Positions 32,769-41,499 of a DNA stretch of 64,000 bases are shown in pieces. The translations under genes and the position numbers were made by a program. How positions within the stretch are numbered: the first letter of the stretch is position 1; each line of letters begins with the position of its first letter. Origin of the DNA: Lachnospiraceae bacterium AC2029 (GTDB taxonomy: Bacteria; Bacillota; Clostridia; Lachnospirales; Lachnospiraceae); NCBI GenBank assembly GCA_000703065.1, contig JNLK01000001.1:2750001-2814000 (forward strand). Reading direction: 5' to 3'. A model generated the notes under the pieces. The model had not been told where the DNA came from. It did not search any database and saw only the letters and a program-made list of their open reading frames with translations.

Positions 32769-33902
32769 TTAGCGTGCGATCAGATTAAGGATCAGGCCGC
32801 CGGCGATCACGGATGCGATCTGTCCGGAGACGTTGATACCGATCGTATGTGTCAGAAGGAAGTTGGAACTGTCTTCCTCAAGACCCAGCTTATGAACCAC
32901 TCTGGCGGACATGGGGAATGCGGAGATTCCTGCAGCGCCGATCATCGGGTTGATCTTCTTCTTGGAGAAGACGTTGATCAGCTTGGCGAAGAGCACGCCA
33001 CCGGCTGTATCGAAGATAAATGCCACAAGTCCGAGTCCCAGGATCAGCAGGGTCGTGGGATCCAGGAAGGCGTCAGCCTGCATTTTCTCGGCGATGGTGA
33101 TACCGAGGAAGAGTGTGATCAGATTCGACAGAACCGACTGGGCTGTCTGGGAAAGGGAATCAAGAACTCCGCATTCCCGGATCAGATTTCCGAACATAAG
33201 GAAACCGATCAGTGCCACCGCATTGGGGGCGACAAGTCCGGTGAGGATGGTAACGAAAATGGGGAAAATGATCTTGGCTGTCTTTGACACTTCTCCGGAC
33301 GTATAGTCCATGCGGATCTTACGTTCGTTCTTCGTGGTCAGGAGCTTGATGACCGGCGGCTGAACGATGGGTACCAGCGCCATGTAGGAGTACGCGGCCA
33401 CGATGATGGCTCCAATGTATTTGGTCCCGAAGTAATTCGCCACGAAGATGGAGGTGGGGCCGTCAGCCGCGCCGATGATGGCGATGGAAGCGGCGTCCTT
33501 CATCTCAAAGCCGAAGAGGGAAGCCATGCTCAGTGTGAAGAAGATTCCGAACTGGGCGGCGGCTCCGAATATCATGAGCTTTGGATTTGCGAGCAGAGGC
33601 CCGAAATCGATCATTGCACCGATCCCGACGAAGAGCAGGAGCGGGAAGAGCTCATTTGCGATTCCGCTGTTGAAAAGGATGGAGATGGGGCCCTCCTGAA
33701 CCGTGCCGTCCACAGTCTGGGTGATCGCACCGGACAGGGGTAGGTTGACCAGGATTGCTCCGAAACCGATGGGGAGCAGAAGGGTCGGCTCCATTTTCTT
33801 CTTTATTGCAAGATAGATCAGGATGCCTCCGATGATCCACATGATCACCTGTTTATAATTCAGGTTCAGGAAATTTGAAAACAGTGCCTCTAATCCGTCC
33901 AT
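32769..33902 (-). CDS. oadB: Na+-translocating decarboxylase beta subunit (OadB/GcdB/MmdB family)
   Basis: A 377-residue polytopic protein with the conserved family segments PLLLFVGIGAMIDFGPL, the IIGAADGPTSIFVAN loop with the Na+-site aspartate, and AGGVLFAKLINVF plus MIGAAGISAFPMSARV near the end. The beta subunit couples decarboxylation of carboxybiotin to outward Na+ pumping. The substrate (oxaloacetate, glutaconyl-CoA or methylmalonyl-CoA) depends on the alpha subunit, which is absent from this window. ATG 33902 is chosen because GAGGAGG is 10 bases upstream, whereas a GTG at 33911 almost touches it. Promoter at 33939-33967. Confidence 0.95.
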   Translation of the reverse strand: MDGLEALFSNFLNLNYKQVIMWIIGGILIYLAIKKKMEPTLLLPIGFGAILVNLPLSGAITQTVDGTVQEGPISILFNSGIANELFPLLLFVGIGAMIDFGPLLANPKLMIFGAAAQFGIFFTLSMASLFGFEMKDAASIAIIGAADGPTSIFVANYFGTKYIGAIIVAAYSYMALVPIVQPPVIKLLTTKNERKIRMDYTSGEVSKTAKIIFPIFVTILTGLVAPNAVALIGFLMFGNLIRECGVLDSLSQTAQSVLSNLITLFLGITIAEKMQADAFLDPTTLLILGLGLVAFIFDTAGGVLFAKLINVFSKKKINPMIGAAGISAFPMSARVVHKLGLEEDSSNFLLTHTIGINVSGQIASVIAGGLILNLIAR

Positions 33903-33938
33903 TATTGTCACACCTCCTCAGTGAAAAACTCTGAAGTA

Positions 33939-33967
33939 ATTATATCACCTATGTGGTTGTGTCACAA
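33939..33967 (-). promoter_or_regulatory. Sigma-A promoter of the oadB-oadG operon
   Basis: On the minus strand: TTGTGA (33962-33967), a 17-bp spacer ending in TGA, and TATAAT (33939-33944), i.e. an extended -10 promoter. The -35 overlaps the TGTCACA arm of an inverted repeat with TGTGACA (33959-33981) that faces the divergent gene at 34053. Confidence 0.8.
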
Positions 33968-34052
33968 TGCGGAGTGTGACATTTGTGTGACAAATGGTGG
34001 TGTATTATTCGATGCGTAAGGTAAATGAGTAAGAGAGAGGAAGGAAACAATA

Positions 34053-34703
34053 ATGAACGATGAGGTTATCAAGCAGGGGACTGAGGCTCCGAAGAACAAG
34101 TATGAACTTGTTGGTGGAAATAAGGTAAATTCGAATCCCTTCGGTGCGGATCCCGAGAATCATGAGGCCAGGACGGCAAAGGCTGACCGGGCCGTGGATT
34201 CGGAGGAGTCTTCTGTAGAGAAGGTCAAGGAGGTTTATGACCGTCCGGTAGAGGTAACTCACAGACCGGAGAGAGTGGACTACGTCAAGGAGTCCGAGGT
34301 TGCTGAGAGCGGAAGATGGTTCCGCTTGAATCCGGTGCTGGTGGTTGCGGTTGCATCTCTCCTGGTGCTGGGAACCTGCTGGATGCTGGGCGTCTTCAAG
34401 AAGCCGTCGAGTCAGCTGGATGGATCTTATCGTTTTAGTTATATAGAGACCAGAGATGAGGTATTCACTCCCGCACAGCTGGAGGCGCTTGGAGCACGTG
34501 TGAACAACACCAAGATCGAGATCGACGGTGACTCGGCGAAGCTTACGGTTTTCGGGTTTACCGGAAACTGTGAACTGGAGAAGAACGGTGACCGTATCAA
34601 GATCACAAACGGTGACAAGTCCATGAGCGGCAGAAGCGATATCGGAAACGGTGAAGTGATTCTGGAGCATAACGGCGTCGATATGGTCTTCGAGAAGGAA
34701 TAA
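34053..34703 (+). CDS. Single-pass membrane protein of unknown function
   Basis: Residues 1-90 are hydrophilic and cytoplasmic. One membrane helix follows (NPVLVVAVASLLVLGTCWML, about 94-113), then a beta-rich outer domain of about 100 residues beginning LDGSYRFSYIETRDE and ending with alternating KITNGDKSMSG-type strands. The outer part resembles small lipocalin-like or DUF-type sensor domains, but no family is recognised. The RBS GAGAGGAAGGA precedes the ATG. It is transcribed divergently from oadB and closed by a strong terminator. Confidence 0.8.
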   Translation: MNDEVIKQGTEAPKNKYELVGGNKVNSNPFGADPENHEARTAKADRAVDSEESSVEKVKEVYDRPVEVTHRPERVDYVKESEVAESGRWFRLNPVLVVAVASLLVLGTCWMLGVFKKPSSQLDGSYRFSYIETRDEVFTPAQLEALGARVNNTKIEIDGDSAKLTVFGFTGNCELEKNGDRIKITNGDKSMSGRSDIGNGEVILEHNGVDMVFEKE

Positions 34704-34718
34704 TCTCATAAGAGTAGT

Positions 34719-34763
34719 GAAAACCCCCTGTTGTCATTTGTAAAATTGAGACAGGGGGTTTTC
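34719..34763 (+). terminator. Rho-independent terminator
   Basis: A 13-bp perfect stem GAAAACCCCCTGT (34719-34731) / ACAGGGGGTTTTC (34751-34763), with the T-tract forming the 3' arm. Confidence 0.85.
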
Positions 34764-34926
34764 GCGGTTTCGGGAAGGCGGTGTTTTAGCGCCTGCTCGA
34801 TTGTTTTGTTTCTCGGCTTTGATTGTTTTGTTGGCGATATGAGGATATTGTGTTACAATTCATGAGCAAATGGTACGTTGATGATGAATTTCACGAAAAT
34901 GTACCGTCAGATGAGAGGAAAGATCT

Positions 34927-35877
34927 ATGGAGAATTACAACAATCCGGAGCAGGCTGTCCGGGATGAACTGAACCACATAGACATGGAAATGAACCATAC
35001 AGACAGGGAAGAAAACCATACAGGCGAGGATGAAAAACGTTCAGAAATAAATGAGAGGATCAAGCGGGCTGAGAGCAGTATTCAGAAGAAGTTTCACAAA
35101 CAGCTTTTTTCGCCCTTTGCCAGGGCCTGTAAGACGTATAAGCTGATCCGGGAAGGGGATCATATCGCGGTCTGCATTTCCGGCGGGAAGGATTCCATGC
35201 TGATGGCGAAGCTGTTCCAGGAGATCAAGCGGCACAGGCAAATGGAGTTTGATCTGACATTTCTTGTGATGGATCCGGGATATAAAAAGGAGAACCGGGA
35301 TCTGATTGAGAGCAATGCGGAGGCTCTCGGGATTCCCATCACGATATTTGAAAGCACCATATTTGATACGGTGGATACGATAGAGAAGAGTCCCTGTTAT
35401 CTCTGTGCCAGGATGAGGCGCGGTTATCTTTACAGCAAGGCAAAGGAGCTGGGGTGCAACAAGATCGCGCTCGGGCATCATTATGACGATGTGATCGAGA
35501 CCATATTGATGGCCATGCTGCACGGGGCTCAGATCCAGAGCATGATGCCCAAGCTTCACAGTACCAATTTCGAGGGGATGGAGCTGATCAGGCCCATGTA
35601 TCTGATCAGGGAAGCGGACATCTGCGCTTGGCGGGATTATAATGAGCTGCGTTTCCTGCAGTGTGCGTGTCATTTTACCGAGACCTGTTCCACCTTCCAT
35701 GAGGACGGGACGACGCCGAGCAAGCGTCTGGAGACCAAGCGACTGATCGCGGAATTAAAGAAGACGAATCCCTATGTCGAATCCAACATCTTCAGAAGTG
35801 TTGAAAATGTTAATCTGGATACGGTGATCGAGTATAAAAAGCATGGCGTGAGACATCATTTTCTGGATGAATATTGA
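34927..35877 (+). CDS. PP-loop ATPase of the TtcA tRNA 2-thiolation family
   Basis: A 316-residue protein. After a low-complexity acidic N-terminus with repeated NHTD/NHTG motifs comes the PP-loop CISGGKDSMLMAKLF, followed by SPCYLCARMRRGYLYSKAKE (the CxxC pair of the TtcA group), GHHYDDVIETILM, and further cysteines in LRFLQCACHF. TtcA-type enzymes activate C32 of tRNA by adenylation and insert sulfur with the help of an Fe-S cluster. The C-terminus (ESNIFRSVENVN) is typical of the Firmicute subgroup. AGAGGAAA lies upstream. It stands alone; its exact tRNA or non-tRNA substrate is not proven. Confidence 0.87.
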   Translation: MENYNNPEQAVRDELNHIDMEMNHTDREENHTGEDEKRSEINERIKRAESSIQKKFHKQLFSPFARACKTYKLIREGDHIAVCISGGKDSMLMAKLFQEIKRHRQMEFDLTFLVMDPGYKKENRDLIESNAEALGIPITIFESTIFDTVDTIEKSPCYLCARMRRGYLYSKAKELGCNKIALGHHYDDVIETILMAMLHGAQIQSMMPKLHSTNFEGMELIRPMYLIREADICAWRDYNELRFLQCACHFTETCSTFHEDGTTPSKRLETKRLIAELKKTNPYVESNIFRSVENVNLDTVIEYKKHGVRHHFLDEY

Positions 35878-35919
35878 CCCTGAATAAAATTTTTTGGATT
35901 TCCTGAAAAATGTTCTTTC

Positions 35920-35958
35920 TTTGTAAGAGGTTTGTAAGCGGCCACATGTTATCATGTG
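35920..35958 (+). promoter_or_regulatory. TTTGTAAG direct repeats and CACATG palindrome
   Basis: Two direct copies of TTTGTAAG, 11 bp apart (35920-35938), are followed by CACATGTTATCATGTG (35943-35958), a palindrome that includes a possible -10 (TATCAT). The arrangement suggests an activator- or response-regulator-controlled promoter for the secreted protein gene. Confidence 0.4.
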
Positions 35959-35992
35959 ATCAAAGCAAACGAAATGAAGGGAGGACGGGAAT

Positions 35993-37417
35993 ATGAGAAA
36001 GAATACATTTAAGATCAGAGCACTCGCACTTACACTCAGTGCAGCATCGATATTTACATTCATCGGCCCGGTTTCGGCAGGTACATATAGAGTAGAAGCA
36101 TCGACCAACGTGGAAGAGACAGAGAGAAAAGAATCTCAGAAGCAGGGAAAGAAGATCATCAAGACGACTTATGAAGGAATCCTGGACGGACTGGCCCTTG
36201 TATTTCCGGAATTTAAGCCCTTCGATCCTTTCCTGAAGTACTTCGGAAATCTTCTATTCGATACGGGATCCACCGAGAACCCCAACGCAGAGATCATGAA
36301 GAAGCTGGAAGAGATCGACGCCGAGATCAAGAAGAGTGTTCAGGAGCTTAAGGACAGCACCTACAATGCGATCCAGCTCAGCAACATCGGGGACAAGTAC
36401 AACACTCTGGTCGATAAGGCCGACACGATCCGGACGAGGATCGGCAACTACGAGAGAAATGTGAACCTGACAGCAGAGCAGAAGCAGCAGAAAATCGCCG
36501 ACCTCTACAATGACAGCGAGTTCCAGAATCTGGAGTCCGCAATGAACGGAGCTACCCGCTGCTTTATGAGCAAGGCCAATGACATCTTCGAGAATCAGAG
36601 CATTTTCGATGCGGCATACGGAAAGGCATGCCAGGCGGTTATGTTCTCCGGTGAGGCCATCGACCTGACAGCTCCCTACATTCTCCGCCAGCTGAACAAC
36701 TACGTGGCAGCCTACGCGGTTATGGGAGAAGTGTATGATGCTTACGAAGCGATTTACGGCGAGGGTTCCCTGAACCAGAGCAGAGAGACCATGTACCGCA
36801 GACTTGCCGGCTGTGATCTGGACGGCAACAAGGTAGATACCTCCGTACTTGAGGTCTGCAGCGAATACTTCTCCGGCGACCGGCTCATCTTCGTGAACAA
36901 GAGCATCACAACGAAGATCAAGCTGAATGAGTACCTGATCTTTAAGGACAAACTCCACAGCAGCGTTATCAAGGATCCGAATCACTACGCAAGCTGGGTT
37001 GAGACTCCGGACTATATGAAGAATATGCCCCTGAACAAGGACCAGGTAACGGCACTCTTTGAGTATTGCTACAACAAGAAGACCACCATCTTTGATCTCC
37101 TTCTGAACCGGGTAGGATTCAAGGTAGAGCAGAAGAGACGTCTGGGAAAGAACAACATCGTAAGCTGCTGGACTCTGAGGAACGGCGTTTACAAGCCGAA
37201 AGGAATGGTCTTCCTCGCAGCAGGAGCACAGGAACTTGAGAAGCATCGTCCGGGCGGCGGCAAATGCTGGGTGACCTACAACGTGTTCGAAATCGCCGGC
37301 AATCTGAACGGACAGATGCAGATGACACTTACACAGGCAAATGTAGAAGCTCACGGAGTAATGAGCGGAAATGTGATCAATGACTCCCCGTACCTGCTCT
37401 TCTTCCAGGGCCGGTAA
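35993..37417 (+). CDS. Secreted, mainly helical protein of unknown function
   Basis: A 474-residue protein with a clear signal peptide (about residues 1-30). The long helical central region begins EIMKKLEEIDAEIKKSVQEL and includes runs typical of helical bundles (about 95-260). A C-terminal part of about 120 residues has more strands (KGMVFLAAGAQELEKH onward). No catalytic motif was found. The helical bundle preceding a beta domain loosely recalls pore-forming toxins of the Cry/HBL type; this is speculation. AGGGAGGA precedes the ATG. It lies just upstream of a LytS-type kinase and regulator, separated by a terminator. Confidence 0.75.
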   Translation: MRKNTFKIRALALTLSAASIFTFIGPVSAGTYRVEASTNVEETERKESQKQGKKIIKTTYEGILDGLALVFPEFKPFDPFLKYFGNLLFDTGSTENPNAEIMKKLEEIDAEIKKSVQELKDSTYNAIQLSNIGDKYNTLVDKADTIRTRIGNYERNVNLTAEQKQQKIADLYNDSEFQNLESAMNGATRCFMSKANDIFENQSIFDAAYGKACQAVMFSGEAIDLTAPYILRQLNNYVAAYAVMGEVYDAYEAIYGEGSLNQSRETMYRRLAGCDLDGNKVDTSVLEVCSEYFSGDRLIFVNKSITTKIKLNEYLIFKDKLHSSVIKDPNHYASWVETPDYMKNMPLNKDQVTALFEYCYNKKTTIFDLLLNRVGFKVEQKRRLGKNNIVSCWTLRNGVYKPKGMVFLAAGAQELEKHRPGGGKCWVTYNVFEIAGNLNGQMQMTLTQANVEAHGVMSGNVINDSPYLLFFQGR

Positions 37418-37454
37418 CAGGAAACTGTTGAAGATGTAGAAGAAGTAGATGATG

Positions 37455-37486
37455 ATCGAGGAGGGCGAGTCCCTCCTCGATTTTTG
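37455..37486 (+). terminator. Rho-independent terminator
   Basis: An 11-bp stem ATCGAGGAGGG (37455-37465) / CCCTCCTCGAT (37471-37481), five-base loop, then TTTTTGT. Confidence 0.9.
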
Positions 37487-37650
37487 TGTGCGGATCTGTC
37501 GCTTCGCCTGATGTGGCAGCATTCTTCACATGGGCGGGTGCATGGTGCCTATATCACGAAAAAAGGACAGTTTTATGAGATAATATCTCTGTAAAGTTGC
37601 CCATATTTACTGTATAATCAAATAAGAGGTCTTTAAAGTGGGGGTGCCGG

Positions 37651-39288
37651 ATGAGAAGTGTCAGGAAGAAGAGAATACTGCTTCAGCTTGTGGTGATCAT
37701 ACTCCCGCTGTTTATTCTGATGGTAGCAGCCGTCGTGTGGACCGTTTATAACAGTACGCTCGACGGATTTCTTGAAGCGCAGAACCGGCATATCGAGGAT
37801 ATCATTTCCGCCCCTGAAAATCATTTTGAGATCCTGGAGGAAGGGGTCTACGAAGAGTATGTCCGTAAATGGTATATCGAGCAGATGGAGAAGGATCCGG
37901 TAGATTATACCGAGGAAATCACGGAAGAGGAGTTAGAACGGCTTCTGGAGTATGAAACTGAGAAGGACAGCTTTGAATATGAATGGTATGTCCGAATGCC
38001 GGAGGATATCAGGCGTCTCTTTATCAAATCTTATCTCTATAATTCATCAAGAAGGATCACGGAGAATATTAAAAACGGAGATATCGACAGTCTGTTCTTT
38101 ATGGATATGACAGAGGGCTACAGGGGGATGGTCCTGTTCGAATGCGTAAGGGACGGCACAGGCAGACGACTGGGAGAATACTTTGATCTTGATCTGTCAG
38201 AGCATCCGGTGCTCCGGGACCTCCTGGACAGTGGCAGCAAGGAGATCGTCTTTGAAAGGGCAAAGGACTTTCCTTTCGAAGGAAATTATTACATCGGCTA
38301 CAAACCGGTGCTGGTCGAAGGAGAGGTACGGGCGGTCATCGGTGTATCCTACCGGTGGGACGGATTTCTTGAGACACTGTCAAGCACTATAAGAAAGGCG
38401 CTGATCATCTGTATCGGCGGGATAGCCGTAGTTCTGGCAGTGCTTCTGTTCTTCATTTACCGTAAGGTCAGCGATCCTGCCACAAAGATGCAGAAGGCAG
38501 TCCTGGAGTATACCAATGACAAGGACAGTGCGAAGATCGTCGGAAAGATGTACAGGATCGCGGCGAAAAATGAGCTTGGCTACCTGGCGGACAGCATTTC
38601 CGATCTGGCACTTGAGATCGATCTCTACACGAAGGAGAATATCCGTATCGCCGCAGAAAGGGAAAGAGCGGAGAAGGAACTGTATGAGGCGGAGGTTCAG
38701 GTCATGGTCTCCCAGATCCGGCCTCACTTCGTATATAATACGCTTTCATCGATCGCCATCCTCTGTGATATAGATCCCAAGACCGCGAAAGAAGCAGCGA
38801 TCACATTTGCCAAATATCTGAGAGCAAATATGGACGCTCTGAGGCAGAAGGAACCGGTGCCCTTCGAGCTGGAGCTGGAGCATCTGAAGAATTATCTCTA
38901 TATCGAAAAGCTGAGGTTCGCCGATGCGCTGAAGGTGGAGTACGATATTCAGACCACCGATTTTGAACTGCCGATCCTTTCGATCCAGCCCCTGGTTGAA
39001 AATGCCGTAAAGCACGGAGTTGGTATGAAGAAGTACGGAGGAACGGTGAAGATATCCACAAGGGAAACCGATGCCGGATATGAGGTGGTGGTTTCCGATG
39101 ACGGGGTCGGCTTCGATCCGGAGGCGCCGAAGAAGGATGACGGAAGGACCCACGTGGGAATGGAGAACACGAAGAAGCGTCTGAAGGATATGTGTGGTGC
39201 GGACATCGTGATCGAAAGCCGCGTCGGGGAAGGGACCACCGCGAGAGTGATCATTCCGAAACAGGGGAAGGAGGATGACCGCGTATGA
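37651..39288 (+). CDS. LytS/YehU-family sensor histidine kinase
   Basis: A 545-residue kinase with two membrane helices (about 8-30 and 247-272) enclosing an acidic extracytoplasmic sensor, a HAMP-like linker, and the His_kinase domain. The phosphoacceptor lies in QIRPHFVYNTL (His359), followed by the N-box QPLVENAVKHGV and G-box DDGVGF and HVGMENTKKRL of the GHKL ATPase. A TATAAT box stands at 37613-37618, beside a GAGATAATATCTC palindrome at 37578-37590. The response-regulator gene overlaps by four bases (ATGA), so it is a cognate pair. The signal is unknown. Confidence 0.93.
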   Translation: MRSVRKKRILLQLVVIILPLFILMVAAVVWTVYNSTLDGFLEAQNRHIEDIISAPENHFEILEEGVYEEYVRKWYIEQMEKDPVDYTEEITEEELERLLEYETEKDSFEYEWYVRMPEDIRRLFIKSYLYNSSRRITENIKNGDIDSLFFMDMTEGYRGMVLFECVRDGTGRRLGEYFDLDLSEHPVLRDLLDSGSKEIVFERAKDFPFEGNYYIGYKPVLVEGEVRAVIGVSYRWDGFLETLSSTIRKALIICIGGIAVVLAVLLFFIYRKVSDPATKMQKAVLEYTNDKDSAKIVGKMYRIAAKNELGYLADSISDLALEIDLYTKENIRIAAERERAEKELYEAEVQVMVSQIRPHFVYNTLSSIAILCDIDPKTAKEAAITFAKYLRANMDALRQKEPVPFELELEHLKNYLYIEKLRFADALKVEYDIQTTDFELPILSIQPLVENAVKHGVGMKKYGGTVKISTRETDAGYEVVVSDDGVGFDPEAPKKDDGRTHVGMENTKKRLKDMCGADIVIESRVGEGTTARVIIPKQGKEDDRV

Positions 39289-40061
39289 GAATGCTGTGTG
39301 TAGATGATGAACCTCTCATGCTGATCATGTTGGAACGGGCTGTAAAGGAAGCTGCGCCCGAGGATGAGGTCTATTCATTTCATTATCAGGAGGATCTGCT
39401 GGAGGACGCGAAGAAAAACGGCTGTGATGTGGCCTTCCTTGATATCCATATGAGAGGCATGAACGGTGTGGAGCTGGCGAAGGAGCTGAAAGCGGTCAAT
39501 CCCAAAATGAACATCATTTTCGTGACGGGATTCTCCGAGTACGCGGGAGACGCCATGAAGCTGCATGCCAGTGGATATATCATGAAGCCGGTCACTGCAG
39601 AGGAGGTAAAGAAGGAGCTTTCCGATCTGAGATTTCCGATGGTTCCCAAGAAGAAGGCGCTGCTGCGGGTGCAGTGCTTCGGAAACTTTGACGTATTTCT
39701 TCCGGGAGGCGAACATGTACGCTTTGAACGAAGCAAGGCAAAGGAGATATTTGCCTATCTTGTTCACCGGAACGGCAGCTCCTGCACGATCAAAGAGATC
39801 GCAGCGGTGCTCTTTGAGGATGAGCCGTATGACAAGAAGCAGCAGAACTATATGCAGCAGCTGACCCATGCACTGATGAAAAGTCTGAGGGCTGTGGGCG
39901 CAGAGGAGGCAGTGGTCAAGGATTTTAACGCACTTGCCGTGAATCCGGAGCGGCTGGACTGCGATTATTATCGTTTTAAGGAACTGGATGCGGGGGCGGT
40001 AAACGCCTATCAGAATGAGTATATGAGCCAGTATTACTGGGCTGATTTCTATCCGGATTAG
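39285..40061 (+). CDS. Response regulator with SARP/BTAD-like output domain
   Basis: Receiver domain residues 1-115: acidic pocket VDDEP, phospho-acceptor Asp53 in FLDIHMRGMNG, switch lysine in YIMKPVTAEE. The C-terminal half starts with a winged-helix strand set (LLRVQCFGNFDVFLPGGEHV) and helices KAKEIFAYLVHRNG, as in SARP/transcriptional-activator (Trans_reg_C plus BTAD-like) proteins rather than the LytTR domain usual for LytS partners. It probably binds tandem direct repeats; the TTTGTAAG repeats at 35920 are one candidate. It forms a two-component system with the upstream kinase. Confidence 0.9.
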   Translation: MRMLCVDDEPLMLIMLERAVKEAAPEDEVYSFHYQEDLLEDAKKNGCDVAFLDIHMRGMNGVELAKELKAVNPKMNIIFVTGFSEYAGDAMKLHASGYIMKPVTAEEVKKELSDLRFPMVPKKKALLRVQCFGNFDVFLPGGEHVRFERSKAKEIFAYLVHRNGSSCTIKEIAAVLFEDEPYDKKQQNYMQQLTHALMKSLRAVGAEEAVVKDFNALAVNPERLDCDYYRFKELDAGAVNAYQNEYMSQYYWADFYPD

Positions 40062-40068
40062 AGCAGGA

Positions 40069-40086
40069 ATCGGCCGATCGGCCGAT
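40069..40086. repeat. 18-bp perfect palindrome ATCGGCCGATCGGCCGAT
   Basis: A perfect palindrome built from overlapping CGGCCG and CGATCG sites, eight bases after the response-regulator stop codon. It may be a protein-binding site or cruciform; no T-tract follows it. Confidence 0.5.
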
Positions 40087-40135
40087 GTGCCAAAATGGAA
40101 CACTGTGAAAGATCTTGCTATGGTACAATGGAACA

Positions 40136-40198
40136 TGTGGCAGGGGGAAAGATGCTCTGTCATGTTAACGTGGCAAGGACCCCGTCCCTCTGTCACAT
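40136..40198. repeat. Degenerate TGTGACA/GTCCCTC hairpin repeat
   Basis: ATGTGGCAGGGGG on the left pairs imperfectly with CCCCGTCCCTCTGTCACAT on the right, with an inner TGTCATGTTAACGTGGCA palindrome. The right arm matches the element at 41499-41529. Confidence 0.6.
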
Positions 40199-40221
40199 AA
40201 TAGCTATGGAGGACTCAAGAT

Positions 40222-41499
40222 ATGTATGAGAAACACGATGCATACCTGCTTTACGAGTACATGAAGAAGGTATCCTTTACGGTAAGGATACTGGTAAGAA
40301 TGAAGGAGAAAGTAGATGCAAAACTGCTGAAGGATGCTGCACAGAAGGCTATCAGCCGGTTACCGTACTTTGCAGTAAAGATCCGGGTCGATGAAGGATC
40401 GAATTTTGTATTGGAACATAATGATGCACCCATCCCGGTGCTGCCGGAGAAAGAGGAGCGCCTGATGCTTGGTTCGGAAGCTGTGTCCGGACATCTCTTT
40501 GCCATCACGTATAAGGACAACTGCGTCTGGTTCAATTTCGCGCATACGGTGTGTGGGGGAACCGGAGGCATGATCTGGCTGAAGAGCACCATGTATCAAT
40601 ATCTGACGACGAAATACGGAGAGATTCCCGCCCCGAAGGATATCAAGCTCCCGGGAACTCCGGTTCCGGAGGGAGAGACCTATTATCCGGATCCGGCAAA
40701 GCTGCCGGATGATGAACCGCTTAAAAGATATACCGGAGGAGCTACGAAGGTGGGGCTCGGCAGATTCCTGAAGTTTCTGCTGAATCCATTTGCGAAGAAA
40801 CAGTATTACAGCGAGATCAGCATTCCGACTGATCGCTTCATGGAATATGCGAAGAGCATCGACGGAAGTCCGAATACGATCTTTGCCTCCCTCATATTCA
40901 AGTCGCTGGCGGAGTATTTCCCGGAGAAAAAGGGAAATGTGATCTCCGGAAGGATCGCGGATGATTACCGAAAGGATATCGGGGCGGAGGAGTCCTACCG
41001 TGACTTTACGAGACTCCTGCATATTCAGTATGACAGGAGCATGCTGAATGAATCAATGGAGAAGCTGAATATCAGAGCCAGAGGTGCCATCATTTATCAG
41101 ATGCAGCCGGAGCTCAGTATCGAGCGGTTCCGCAAGATAGAGGAAACGCGAAGAGAGATCGATGCACTGCCGGATCTGAAGAGCAAGAAGAAGTATGCTG
41201 CACAGCACAGCTTGTTCCGCTCGGATCCGCGGGATGTCTTCAGCGTAAGTTATGTGGGACAGATTGACTGGGGCGGAATGGCGGATCATATCACGGAGGT
41301 GTATACTCTTACTGACGGGGATTTCATGATGGAAGTAAATGCACTGCCGGATAAGTTCTGCGTGAGCTATCAGCTGGTGAATAAGGACCGGGGACCGGTG
41401 GATCTGCTGTGCAAGACATTTGACGCGGAAGGGATTCCGTATGAGGTTTCGGATATGAAGGTCCGGTATCTGCCCGACGTTCAGATCCCGAAGAAGTGA
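40222..41499 (+). CDS. Condensation/acetyltransferase-fold protein (putative acyltransferase)
   Basis: A 425-residue cytoplasmic protein. The arrangement recalls the alcohol acetyltransferase/condensation (CoA-dependent acyltransferase) fold: VDAKLLKDAAQKAISRLPYF in the first helix, then WFNFAHTVCGGTGGMIWL at the place of the HHxxxDG motif, and a second half-domain with DVFSVSYVGQIDWGG (matching the conserved floor-loop strand). The catalytic motif is degenerate (HTVCGG instead of HxxxDG), so activity is uncertain. Such proteins acylate alcohols, antibiotics or lipids. The RBS is only moderate (GGAGGAC). It is flanked on both sides by TGTGACA repeats. Confidence 0.6.
   Translation: MYEKHDAYLLYEYMKKVSFTVRILVRMKEKVDAKLLKDAAQKAISRLPYFAVKIRVDEGSNFVLEHNDAPIPVLPEKEERLMLGSEAVSGHLFAITYKDNCVWFNFAHTVCGGTGGMIWLKSTMYQYLTTKYGEIPAPKDIKLPGTPVPEGETYYPDPAKLPDDEPLKRYTGGATKVGLGRFLKFLLNPFAKKQYYSEISIPTDRFMEYAKSIDGSPNTIFASLIFKSLAEYFPEKKGNVISGRIADDYRKDIGAEESYRDFTRLLHIQYDRSMLNESMEKLNIRARGAIIYQMQPELSIERFRKIEETRREIDALPDLKSKKKYAAQHSLFRSDPRDVFSVSYVGQIDWGGMADHITEVYTLTDGDFMMEVNALPDKFCVSYQLVNKDRGPVDLLCKTFDAEGIPYEVSDMKVRYLPDVQIPKK

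Noticed and set aside
32282-33306. Plus-strand frames over oadG and oadB
   Set aside because: The minus-strand frames match OadG and OadB throughout; the plus-strand ones lack family features and ribosome binding sites.
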